NCBI RefSeq assembly: GCF_002968835.1
Contig: NZ_PKQK01000005.1
Span: 62,001-126,000 of the forward strand
Direction of reading: 5' to 3'
Source of the DNA: Paenibacillus sp. PCH8
GTDB lineage: Bacteria > Bacillota > Bacilli > Paenibacillales > Paenibacillaceae
DNA: 64,000 bases
The position numbers and the translations under genes were made by a program. Below, in pieces: positions 26,110 to 35,934 of the stretch; position 1 is the first letter of the stretch, and each line of letters starts with the position of its first letter. A model generated the notes under the pieces. The model searched no databases. It was not told the DNA's origin and saw only the letters and a program-made list of their open reading frames with translations.

Positions 26110-26303
26110 ACCTCCTGATTGGATTTAAATTTAAGAGTATCAATAAGAATTATGGCTCTAAATGTACTCCTGCGTCCTTCAAGCGTCAATGGATCTGCTA
26201 ATAGAATAAACCTATAACCCGATAGAAAGTTTAAATTTATAATTTCAAAAATGAAGTCTCCGTGTATTAAAAACGTTATGCTCTCTTATTATGTAATGTT
26301 CGG

Positions 26304-26359
26304 ATGCGGAATGAATCAGAGCGATTGCACAGGATACCGCTACCTCTTTCATTCCGCAT
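26304..26359 (-). terminator. Hairpin downstream of the GT2 gene
   Basis: A 12-bp perfect stem ATGCGGAATGAA/TTCATTCCGCAT with secondary pairing inside (AGAG/CTCT, AGCG/CGCT). There is no T-run, so terminator function is tentative. Confidence 0.45.
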
Positions 26360-26394
26360 CATAATGCTGATCCGGATAAGCATATCGCCTGACA

Positions 26395-28137
26395 TTACAG
26401 ATCTTGGTTCAAGAGCTGTGGTGGAGCGATAATCGGCCATCCTTCTTCAATCGAACGCAGTTGATCCGCGGACACATGGACAATATGCCCTGAATGTACA
26501 CCCCAGCGTTCTGCCGCATAGACCGAGACAAATCTTCTTCGCTTGCCCCCGCTAATCTGATATCGAATCTCGGGTGTATCCACTGCGACGACAACACTTC
26601 CTTCTGCCCAAGCATGTGGTGAACCCTGAACGGATGCTGTATGCACCTGATGTGCTTCCACCGGCCATCCTTGCACTTCCCCCGCGGATAACAGTGCTTC
26701 TCCGGCAGGAATGCTGAGCAGATCAGGTTTGGCAACCTGAACAGGAGAGATTCCGCGCGGTACAGGGATGTTCAGCTTGCGCCGCCGCCCGCCGGATAAG
26801 GCATGGATATCACCTTTGGCATCGGTCAGGAACGAGCCTTCCGGGTAAAAGTCACTACTGCGTCTGAACTGTAATGTTGGATCATGGCTACCCTGCGTGG
26901 ATATTCGCTGGCGTGGATCGACTGGGCCGGCTTCCACATTCAACTGTTGACCCGAACGGATATCAGCGGACTCTTGCAGTGCCAACCGAGAGACTGTGGC
27001 AATCAGCTCATGGGGATCTCCCCACTTTTGACTATAAAACTGCTCATTATCCTTGTTCACTACAGCAAAGTCCTGCTCACCCAGTGCTTTCATGCTGACA
27101 CTTCCGAAGTGATGAATAAAGGCATCCCCTGCTACCGCAAGCTTGTATCCTGCCAGCTTCACCCGGATAATCCAGTCATCATCTTCAAAATTGCCCACCG
27201 CGTACCCTTCGTCCAGGTACCCAACCCGTTCCAGCAGTTCCCGTGAGAACAGCCAGCAGAATCCGACCAGACGATCGGTCATCCGATGTTTCTCTGCATC
27301 TGGACGATTCTGTGTAGCGGCAAAAGACCACATTTCCTCTACCTCGCGATACGGAACCTGAATCTGCTGATCCCCGCCAATATAGTTGGTCACCGGACCC
27401 ACCACGCCAATCTTCGGATCATTGGCAAGACAGGTCATCATGTTATCCAGCCAACCCGGGGTAACCAGCGTATCATTGTTCAGCACGATGATATGTCGTC
27501 CTCTCGCCATCATCAAACCATGATTGACACCCCCGGCAAACCCCAGATTCTGATCCAGGGCTGCAACCCTTACCATACCGCCTTTGCGGAGTAACGCTTC
27601 AGCAGTACCGTCCTTGGATGCGTTGTCCACAACAATGATTTCGAAGGGAGCGGGCGTATGCTTTTCGATACTGGATACACATTGAAGCACATACTCCCGC
27701 TGATTGTACGTGGGAATAACAATGCTGACTCCCTCGAATATAAGACCAAATGAGCTCTGTCCCTGGCGGATACCTTCGTCGTAGCCTCGATGATAGCCCT
27801 GTTTGTAGAGCTTCGCGCCTTTCGCTGTGCGGTTGCTCTTTCCTCTGCGTCTGGATTTTCTCGTTGAGCGGCTGCCTGCCGCATGCAGGACTGCTATGGC
27901 AGATTGTGAGACATCCGGCTGTCTGGACCGGCGGACAGGTTTATTTTCACTACGCATGCTGTGCTTCCCCCTGTTGTCGTTTGGGCCGGCTTCACTTGGT
28001 CTGCTGTTCATGCCTTTGATGAGATTTCGAGTGTTGCTATGAAGACGGTTTCCAGATCTACGATTATCGTTTCGAGGATTAGCCTTGTTGCTCTGCCTTT
28101 TCTGTTCTTCCCCGCGTTGTTGAGCGGATATGCTCAT
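26395..28137 (-). CDS. Spore-type GT2 glycosyltransferase with basic/GX3 N-terminus and duplicated C-terminal domain
   Basis: 580 residues. Residues 1-108 are a disordered basic region. Tetrads YKQG, YHRG, YDEG, IRQG occupy 111-126. A GT2 catalytic domain runs ~137-350 ('VSIVIPTYNQREYVLQCVSSIE', 'IIVVDNASKDGTAEAL', metal-binding NND in 'IIVLNNDT', and ED in 'NFEDDDWIIRVKLAGYK'). The last ~150 residues hold two copies of a ~60-residue unit (…ISGGKRRRFVSVYAAERWGV… / …LSGGRRRKLNIPVPRGIS…) resembling the GKKR repeats of secreted Gram-positive proteins. It probably adds sugars to spore-surface proteins. Start supported by GGAGG. Confidence 0.82.
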   Translation of the reverse strand: MSISAQQRGEEQKRQSNKANPRNDNRRSGNRLHSNTRNLIKGMNSRPSEAGPNDNRGKHSMRSENKPVRRSRQPDVSQSAIAVLHAAGSRSTRKSRRRGKSNRTAKGAKLYKQGYHRGYDEGIRQGQSSFGLIFEGVSIVIPTYNQREYVLQCVSSIEKHTPAPFEIIVVDNASKDGTAEALLRKGGMVRVAALDQNLGFAGGVNHGLMMARGRHIIVLNNDTLVTPGWLDNMMTCLANDPKIGVVGPVTNYIGGDQQIQVPYREVEEMWSFAATQNRPDAEKHRMTDRLVGFCWLFSRELLERVGYLDEGYAVGNFEDDDWIIRVKLAGYKLAVAGDAFIHHFGSVSMKALGEQDFAVVNKDNEQFYSQKWGDPHELIATVSRLALQESADIRSGQQLNVEAGPVDPRQRISTQGSHDPTLQFRRSSDFYPEGSFLTDAKGDIHALSGGRRRKLNIPVPRGISPVQVAKPDLLSIPAGEALLSAGEVQGWPVEAHQVHTASVQGSPHAWAEGSVVVAVDTPEIRYQISGGKRRRFVSVYAAERWGVHSGHIVHVSADQLRSIEEGWPIIAPPQLLNQDL

Positions 28138-28204
28138 GTTGCTTCCTCCATTTCTACTCGTCCGTGAGGCTAAGGCGATACATGAACAGCCTCCGGACGG
28201 TCCA

Positions 28205-29707
28205 CTAGAGTTGAAGCTCTCCTGTTACCAATTTATCAGCCAAATGTCCAAAATCCATGGCGACCTTACCAAGCTCACCTGCGATTCGCCGACACAGAAT
28301 GACCGCCGGAATCCCCGCCGCCACCAGAGCGATATCAAAGGCATGTTCTGCCGTTAGCTGCATCACCCTTGGAATATCCATCACTCCCCCCACGGAGCCT
28401 ATAATCCCGGTGATATGCATACCCCGATTGTGCAGCAACGCTCCGAGCTCCGCAGCCTGGCTACCAATGAGGAGGACCCGGCGTCCTTGCAGCACAGGCA
28501 GGATCAGACCGGACTGATGCAGACTGTAATTGATCGTGGAACTGGTTAACTTCAGCCGGGACCAGTCTATGCCAAAGTGGCGAAATACCGGGAATAGCAA
28601 CCCTTGGAACGTGGGTGCTCGTGAGATTGGAACGCCGATCCAGTCGGCAGTCTGAATGGATTCCGCGAGCATTGCGCGGATGTCGGGGGTTGAGCATGGC
28701 ACACCTGCATAAGGCAGAAACGGTGCCAGCTCCCGCACCTCTTCGCCTGGCAGCACCGTATCGGCTGCCAGGGTAAGCAGTTCGCCATCTCCGAGGCGAA
28801 CGACAGACAAGGGGCGCTGCGCATCCAGCGCCGCCGTGATGTGGCCAGCCATCTCATGAGGGCTGGCCAGCCGGGTCAGGCTGGGCGCGTATTGGCGGAA
28901 TCCCGCCGCGATCAGATCTGCCGCCGCCACGGCAGGCAGAATGTGATCCGGCGGGATGTGCTGCGCCACCAGCGCCTCCCCGCCGGCGAATACGCCGTCG
29001 CGGTAGCCTGCGGCATAGCCGCCAGGCACGGCCTCCGCCTGCACTGCGTGCTCCGCAGGCGGCAGGCCCTGTGCGCTGCCTGCATGCGCAGCGGCAGCGC
29101 CTTTCCGCCCCGCGGGGGCGGCGACACCCTGCGGGTGTGCCGCGTGGCGCGGGGCGGGGCCAGCACCGCTGGCAGGCAGCGCCTGTGGCGTGCTGGCTTG
29201 CGGTGCTGGCATGGGCGCACGGCGCATCGCCGTGCGCTGCTTGGCGCGGGCAGCGGCCCGCCCGCGCGGTGCAGGTGCGCGCCCGCGCCTGGCAGGGCCC
29301 TGGCGCAGCCGGGCGCGAGCCTTGCCGGCGGTGCCCGCCCGGCTGGCACGGCTGGCTCTGCTCGCTCTACCCGCACTATCTGCATTGCCCGCTCTACCCG
29401 CACCCGAGTTGCCCGCATGACTCGCTCTGCCCACACTACCGGCTATACCCACACCAACACTTTCAGCTCTTCTTCTACTGTCCAAACCTGCTTTGCCCGC
29501 ACGGACCTTGTGCGCCGCGCCTCCAGCCGCACCCGCTTTTGTCCGGGTACTCCGTCTCCCTGACTTGATACCTTTGACTCCAGCGGGGGCGGACCCTGTT
29601 CCCGCCACTGCCAGAGTGCCACTACCCGTGAATACGGCCGGATGCGTGCCCCGGGGTTTACCTGTCACCAAGGCCTGAGCGGACCCGGTGCGTGTCGCTA
29701 CTCTCAC
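28205..29707 (-). CDS. GT-D fold glycosyltransferase with long Ala/Gly/Arg-rich N-terminus
   Basis: 500 residues from a GTG at 29705-29707, six nt after AAGGAGG; the open frame to 29830 runs through a terminator and is not used. Residues 1-228 are low-complexity Ala/Gly/Arg/Pro. GX3 tetrads (YAAG, YRDG, VFAG) follow at ~231-242. The C-terminal ~250 residues are a GT-D (DUF1792-type) domain with 'SVVRLGDGELLTLA' (Asp-Gly-Glu at ~307-309). The GC content of the N-terminal coding part is far above its neighbours. It is likely anchored on or in the spore coat; donor sugar unknown. Confidence 0.75.
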   Translation of the reverse strand: MRVATRTGSAQALVTGKPRGTHPAVFTGSGTLAVAGTGSAPAGVKGIKSGRRSTRTKAGAAGGAAHKVRAGKAGLDSRRRAESVGVGIAGSVGRASHAGNSGAGRAGNADSAGRASRASRASRAGTAGKARARLRQGPARRGRAPAPRGRAAARAKQRTAMRRAPMPAPQASTPQALPASGAGPAPRHAAHPQGVAAPAGRKGAAAAHAGSAQGLPPAEHAVQAEAVPGGYAAGYRDGVFAGGEALVAQHIPPDHILPAVAAADLIAAGFRQYAPSLTRLASPHEMAGHITAALDAQRPLSVVRLGDGELLTLAADTVLPGEEVRELAPFLPYAGVPCSTPDIRAMLAESIQTADWIGVPISRAPTFQGLLFPVFRHFGIDWSRLKLTSSTINYSLHQSGLILPVLQGRRVLLIGSQAAELGALLHNRGMHITGIIGSVGGVMDIPRVMQLTAEHAFDIALVAAGIPAVILCRRIAGELGKVAMDFGHLADKLVTGELQL

Positions 29708-29746
29708 GCCGTTCCCTCCTTTGGCATGCACGAGGATTGTCGCTGC

Positions 29747-29780
29747 GCAAAGCGCCGGAGCATTCTTCCAGCTCCGGCGC
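29747..29780 (-). terminator. Terminator after the sugar nucleotidyltransferase gene
   Basis: A perfect GCGCCGGAG/CTCCGGCGC stem with an 11-nt loop and a short T3 tail on the minus strand. It lies ~32 nt upstream of the GT-D ribosome site, so it may also modulate read-through into that gene. Confidence 0.55.
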
Positions 29781-29835
29781 ATATGGTTCTGCTCCCATGG
29801 GGCACCGCACAGCGGCAGCATCAGGCGCATCTATT

Positions 29836-30567
29836 TTAGGGCAATTGTCCTTTCATGCGGACAGCTGCTTCCTGGAGCGAATCAAATGTACCTGCATCAC
29901 TCCAGTATTTCTGTAAAATATCGTATTCCAGTCCGCCCGCAGAGGCATAGTGATTGTTCACGTCCGTAATTTCAAGCTCTCCGCGCGCAGACGGCGCAAT
30001 GTTTTGAATGAGGTTGAATACATGATCGTCATACATATATATTCCCGTCACACAATAAGAGGTTTTCGGCTGGCTAGGCTTCTCCTCAATGTATGCAATT
30101 CGCTGCGGATGTTGTGGGTCGAAGACCGGCACCCCATAACGACGTGCATCATCCACCTCTTTCAGCAGAACCCGCGCAGTCCCTGGAGGTTGTTGCATGT
30201 AACGGTCCACATAAGGCTTCAGATCGTCACTGAAGAGATTATCCCCCAGAAGCACGACGAATTTCTCTCCAGGAAGGATAAAGGAAGTTGCCAGATCCAG
30301 TGCTTCAGCAATGCCGCCTGCCTTTTCCTGAATGCGGTAGGTCAGCTTGACCCCATGATCTGCTCCGCCACCAAGATACTCCGTGTATAACCCGGCGGAA
30401 TGTTTGTTGATCACGATCAAAATATCTTCAATGCCTGCCTGACGCAGCCTGTCGATGCCATACATAATCATCGGATGTTTACCGACCGGAAGCAGATGTT
30501 TGTTAATAAGCCGGGTCAGAGGATACAGTCTAGTTCCTGTTCCGCCGGCAAGAATTACACCTTTCAT
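29836..30567 (-). CDS. spsI: Sugar-1-phosphate nucleotidyltransferase (SpsI/RfbA short type)
   Basis: 243 residues, overlapping the upstream GT2 gene by 4 nt (ATGA). It is a nucleotidyltransferase with 'GVILAGGTGTRLYPLTRLINKHLLPVGKHPMIMY' at 3-36, 'VVLLGDNLF' metal-binding Asp at ~110, 'IEEKPSQPKTSYCVTGIYMYD' and 'YWSDAGTFDSLQEA'. It lacks the allosteric C-terminal extension of full RfbA (~290 residues). Its length matches B. subtilis SpsI of the spore-coat polysaccharide operon. It probably makes an activated hexose (dTDP-glucose type) for the glycosyltransferases encoded around it. Confidence 0.87.
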   Translation of the reverse strand: MKGVILAGGTGTRLYPLTRLINKHLLPVGKHPMIMYGIDRLRQAGIEDILIVINKHSAGLYTEYLGGGADHGVKLTYRIQEKAGGIAEALDLATSFILPGEKFVVLLGDNLFSDDLKPYVDRYMQQPPGTARVLLKEVDDARRYGVPVFDPQHPQRIAYIEEKPSQPKTSYCVTGIYMYDDHVFNLIQNIAPSARGELEITDVNNHYASAGGLEYDILQKYWSDAGTFDSLQEAAVRMKGQLP

Positions 30568-31337
30568 TCCACATTCCCTCCTTCATCGGATGTGTCCATA
30601 TATTCAAGCGGATCGACATGCCATTTGTTCATATATATCAAACGATTACGCTCAAGCAGCTGTTTCCACGCTACCGGATCGGTCTTCTGGAAGCTTGCAC
30701 TTCCTTGATGATGCACGAGAACATCCCCGCATACCAACAATTTATATCCTTGTAATCTGGCTCTATAACAATAATCGTCATCCTCATAGTGTCCCGGAGA
30801 GTACGCCTCGTCAAGCAGTCCAACCGATTCCATCACACTTCGTTTCATCAGCATACACAGACCAACAATTCGGCGCACTTCCCTCCACCTTGAAGAATCC
30901 GCAACATTGTTGGAAGCAGCTAACTCCTGAAAATGTTCCATATCACGAAACGCCAGTTCAATCTGCTGGATGCCGCTTGCATAATTCGTGACAGGACCCG
31001 TAATCCCAATATGTTTATCACTGTACAGAGCGGTTCGCAAGTTCTCAAGCCACCGGGGCGTGACCGTAACATCATTATTCAGAAGCAACAACTCATCCCC
31101 GCAGGCTGCACGAAGTCCAGCATTACACGCTGCCGGAAATCCCCGATTGTCCGAGTATCTGACAAAACGAATCCGCTCCAGTGCACAATATTCAGCCGTT
31201 CCATCTGTCGAACCATTATCCACAACGATAATCTCGTATGACGCAGGATCGCCTGAGTATTTTCGTATTGCATCAATGCAGGGCCCGATCAGATCCAGTC
31301 CGTTGTACGTTGGAATAATTATACTCGTCCGTGTCAT
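30564..31337 (-). CDS. GT2 glycosyltransferase
   Basis: 257 residues from the ATG at 31335-31337 behind AGGAGG. It is a GT2 GT-A fold enzyme: 'SIIIPTYNGLDLIGPCIDAI', 'EIIVVDNGSTDGTAEY', 'LLLNNDVTVTPRWLENL' (metal-binding NND) and 'SPGHYEDDDYCYRARLQGYK'. It is close to the catalytic domain of the 580-residue enzyme but has no basic leader or tail. It is coupled by 4-nt overlaps to genes on both sides. A role in spore-surface glycan synthesis is inferred from context. Confidence 0.87.
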   Translation of the reverse strand: MTRTSIIIPTYNGLDLIGPCIDAIRKYSGDPASYEIIVVDNGSTDGTAEYCALERIRFVRYSDNRGFPAACNAGLRAACGDELLLLNNDVTVTPRWLENLRTALYSDKHIGITGPVTNYASGIQQIELAFRDMEHFQELAASNNVADSSRWREVRRIVGLCMLMKRSVMESVGLLDEAYSPGHYEDDDYCYRARLQGYKLLVCGDVLVHHQGSASFQKTDPVAWKQLLERNRLIYMNKWHVDPLEYMDTSDEGGNVE

Positions 31338-32458
31338 CTGGCGTTCCTCCTGTAGGCCACTTCTGCACGGGAGAGTGTCTGTGCCTGAGCTGTGTTCCAA
31401 CCCGTTTCCAGCCAGGTCCTCAATGCTTCCAGATGATCTCCGATGATCAATCTGGCAACATCATTCCCACTCCCCGTGTTACCGGGACGCAACCGATTGG
31501 AACGAATGACATCCACCTGGCTAGGCGCCGATACACTCAATCCATGCTGAATGGCGAGACTTTGTGCCTTAGGTGGAACGGCCAGTGACGCTGGCTTCAC
31601 GGTCTGAATCATACGACGAGACAAGGCATGGGGTACGGCTGTCATGGAATTGGAACCCAGATCCGCCCTGCCCAGTGTCCGGTTCAGATATGCCTTGATC
31701 CGGCTCACCTCATCCTGCCCTGCAAACGGAGGAAGCAAGGAAGTCAGATTATTCAACGCCACATCCTGTCCCCGATCAATCGCGAACAGGAAGGGCGCCA
31801 GTTGTTCTGCCGATACGACCATATCTCCATCCACGAAGAGGACCGTCTCCGCATCCGTCATCTTGGCGCCAAGCGCTCGGCCTACATCATGTCCGACCCG
31901 ATCCGGTTCATATACCAGCGTAAGTCCCGGCTGCTGAAGCACCTGGTTCAGACTGTCATCCGTCGTTCCATTCAATACCACAATGATATCCGTGAGAGGC
32001 AAACGCTTGAGTTGCAACAACACTTGCCCCAGCGTTCGTTCCTCATTGCAGGCACAGACAACGGCCGCAGCGGATTGGCGAAGAGGCAGCGGTACCATCT
32101 GGAATGAATGTCCAGAAGCATGAGCATATCCCTGCATAAATGCCCTGCCCGCGCTCAGAGCCGCCTCCATGTTGCCTAGCTCTGCAACGTTCGCTGCGTG
32201 TGTATGCCACGCGACACGTGCGTGTTTTTCGGATGCGGCGCTGTCTGTTTGATCCGCTTTGGCCTGACTTCCTGCAAGTTGCCCTGCCTTCCACATGAAG
32301 CGCAGATCCACAGCGTCAGGTTTCAATCGGTTTCTTCTCGTTTTTGGGGTAACGGATTGGCGCTTATTCTGAAGCCGCTTGCTGATCCGTGTTCTTCCTG
32401 CTGCTGTTCGTCGAATTGCTGTCCGCCTAAACTGGACAATCCCTGAACGTCCTTTCAT
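31334..32458 (-). CDS. GT2 glycosyltransferase with basic N-terminal extension (paralogue 1)
   Basis: 374 residues from the ATG at 32456-32458 behind GGAGGTGAGG; the frame is open further upstream without a ribosome site. Residues 1-55 are strongly basic, ~100-118 contain a weak GX3-like stretch (FMQGYAHASG), and ~128-374 a GT2 domain ('AAVVCACNEERTLGQVLLQL', 'LFVDGDMVVSAEQLAPFLFAI', 'SMTAVPHALSRRMIQTV'). The domain is closely similar to the gene just upstream, pointing to tandem duplication. The first residues of the motif (CACNEE) identify the NEER-type GT2 subgroup. Confidence 0.82.
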   Translation of the reverse strand: MKGRSGIVQFRRTAIRRTAAGRTRISKRLQNKRQSVTPKTRRNRLKPDAVDLRFMWKAGQLAGSQAKADQTDSAASEKHARVAWHTHAANVAELGNMEAALSAGRAFMQGYAHASGHSFQMVPLPLRQSAAAVVCACNEERTLGQVLLQLKRLPLTDIIVVLNGTTDDSLNQVLQQPGLTLVYEPDRVGHDVGRALGAKMTDAETVLFVDGDMVVSAEQLAPFLFAIDRGQDVALNNLTSLLPPFAGQDEVSRIKAYLNRTLGRADLGSNSMTAVPHALSRRMIQTVKPASLAVPPKAQSLAIQHGLSVSAPSQVDVIRSNRLRPGNTGSGNDVARLIIGDHLEALRTWLETGWNTAQAQTLSRAEVAYRRNAR

Positions 32459-32498
32459 TTCCTCACCTCCAGTATGTTGCGTCATCGTTGCAACATAC

Positions 32499-33455
32499 TT
32501 ACCTCGCCAGACTTCGAACTCGCTCCAGATCGGAGTATCCTCCGCGAGAACCGAGCGTCTCCGTAATCCACCTGATTGCTTCCAGATGATCATTCAGCAC
32601 CAGTTGACTGAGCGGATCTGGCCCGCTTCGCCTCTTGATTCGAACCGCATTCATTCTGCCCACAGGCACATGATGAACAGCCCGTACACGAAGTCCGCCG
32701 ATCACCGCTTTTGCTTGTGCGAGTGGTGGAACTTCCAGAGAGGATATTCCGATGACCTCCAGTCCATGGCGGCTTAATGCATGCGGAATAGCCGTCATCG
32801 AAGCTCCCCGGAGATCGGATCTTGCGAGAATACTGTTCAGCATGTGTTTGGCCTCCACTACTGGATGAATGGGGCTGCGATTGACCGGTCCATGGTAGTC
32901 GTTAAGCGCCACATCTGTTCCCTTCAGTACAGCTTGCACATAAGGTGCAAGCTGCTCGGCAGGAATGGCAATATCTGCATCAGTGAACAGCAAAACCTGA
33001 CCTCGGGCGGCGGCGGCCCCTATTTTTCTTCCTCCATCATGTCCCAGCGCTTCAGCATAACTGAGCACTCGTGCTCCTGCTCGTTTGGCTACACCACCTG
33101 TACCGTCCGTCGAACCGTTCACAATGACAAGCACTTCAGCATCACGACATATGCGAAGTGCCTCACGAACGACTGCACCAATCGTTCTCTCCTCATTCAT
33201 CGCAGGAATAATGACGGAGAGCATCGGCCGCTGAGAATCTTCCCCCTGTTGGGAGACATGCCTCAGACCGTGCTCAGGCCCATTTTTTGCCTGCTCCCTT
33301 TCCTGAGACACCTGTTGTCTGGATGGAATAACGAACGAATAGGTCTTTGTACCCTTTTTGTATCTGGATTTCAATCTCTGTTTCTTCAACGCTGCTTTTC
33401 TTCGTGTCATAATCGATTGGGTTGCATAACGTGCTCTAGTACGGGTTTTGCGCAA
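32499..33455 (-). CDS. GT2 glycosyltransferase with basic N-terminal extension (paralogue 2)
   Basis: 318 residues from a TTG at 33453-33455, six nt after GGGAGGT; an ATG six codons upstream (33473) lacks a ribosome site. A basic N-terminus (LRKTRTRARYATQ, then RRKAALKKQRLKSRYKKG) precedes a GT2 domain from ~80 ('LSVIIPAMNEERTIGAVVREAL', 'VLLFTDADIAIPAEQLAPYV', 'SMTAIPHALSRHGLEVI', C-terminal 'LNDHLEAIRWI'). It shares these landmarks with the next gene downstream. It is the promoter-proximal gene of the glycosylation operon, with a sigma-K-like -10 upstream. Confidence 0.82.
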   Translation of the reverse strand: MRKTRTRARYATQSIMTRRKAALKKQRLKSRYKKGTKTYSFVIPSRQQVSQEREQAKNGPEHGLRHVSQQGEDSQRPMLSVIIPAMNEERTIGAVVREALRICRDAEVLVIVNGSTDGTGGVAKRAGARVLSYAEALGHDGGRKIGAAAARGQVLLFTDADIAIPAEQLAPYVQAVLKGTDVALNDYHGPVNRSPIHPVVEAKHMLNSILARSDLRGASMTAIPHALSRHGLEVIGISSLEVPPLAQAKAVIGGLRVRAVHHVPVGRMNAVRIKRRSGPDPLSQLVLNDHLEAIRWITETLGSRGGYSDLERVRSLAR

Positions 33456-33503
33456 TACTTTCACCTCCCGCATTCAATTTCAGCATGCCAAGGGAGTACA
33501 CGT

Positions 33504-33512
33504 TATTCTATG
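33504..33512 (-). promoter_or_regulatory. Candidate sigma-K -10 element of the glycosylation operon
   Basis: On the minus strand CATAGAATA fits the CATANNNTA -10 consensus of late mother-cell sigma K, 48 nt before the first gene. No good -35 AC at the ideal spacing was found, so the call is tentative. Confidence 0.35.
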
Positions 33513-33862
33513 TATTCGTGGAGCAGTGGAAACGGCGTATGTCCTTGCACCAGGCAGGTTCTCTCTGTGAACAAGCGGGGACAAGCCTTCTTTTTTAGAC
33601 AAAATACGTCAGAATATATGAAAAACGCTATCTCTCCCCTACTTCAGACACAATTTTAGAAAAAAACTAAAATTGCATCTTTTCCAAAGTTTTACACTGT
33701 GATAATATACGTTCCAAGCCATTTATTTACAAAAACAACTTCGTCAGGAACAAAAGTTCTCAATCATGTTTTTATCGTCGTTTATTGACCTTAGGTTAAT
33801 TGTTGGTAACGGCATTCGTAGAACATGACGAGATGGTTACATGCCGTATCTTGAGAGGAGTG

Positions 33863-33973
33863 ATGCTGTTCAGGACACATCGTCATCGTCATTTACGTAA
33901 ACTCGGCATGAACAACCCCGTTTCCCGTAAAAAAACCTTATACCCGCGCAATTGGACACCCCCCGGCTTCTGA
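33863..33973 (+). CDS. Possible 36-residue His/Arg-rich peptide
   Basis: Starts at an ATG preceded by GAGAGGAG, though the spacing is short, and ends at TGA 33971-33973. The peptide is strikingly basic at the start (FRTHRHRHLRKLG) and ends NWTPPGF. There is no homology I recognise. It lies alone in the 750-nt gap between the glycosylation operon and the protease gene. It could be a small sporulation protein or a chance ORF. Confidence 0.3.
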   Translation: MLFRTHRHRHLRKLGMNNPVSRKKTLYPRNWTPPGF

Positions 33974-34019
33974 AAGAGGAACACAATGGACGATTAAGCC
34001 TACGAGCTGAACCGAATAA

Positions 34020-35774
<1,755 letters not shown>

Positions 35775-35876
35775 GACTCCCTTTAATAACGATTGAACGT
35801 ATAATGAACTCATTCTAATTGTAACGAAACGTTCAGACCCCCTCACCGTCCTAACGGAACAAGCTTATATCAACCA

Positions 35877-35913
35877 AAAGCGGTGTCCCGGACAACTCTG
35901 GGCACCGCTTTTG
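35877..35913. terminator. Bidirectional terminator between the protease and the repeat-protein gene
   Basis: AAAAGCGGTG/CACCGCTTTT stem extended inward by CCC/GGG, with A- and T-runs on both sides. It is placed between two convergent genes. Confidence 0.8.
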
Positions 35914-35934
35914 TCATTACTAATCCCATGTGCA

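Noticed and set aside
28841-29563. Long plus-strand ORFs in the GC-rich stretch
   Set aside because: High GC suppresses stop codons; the minus-strand frame continues into a recognisable GT-D domain and has the ribosome site.
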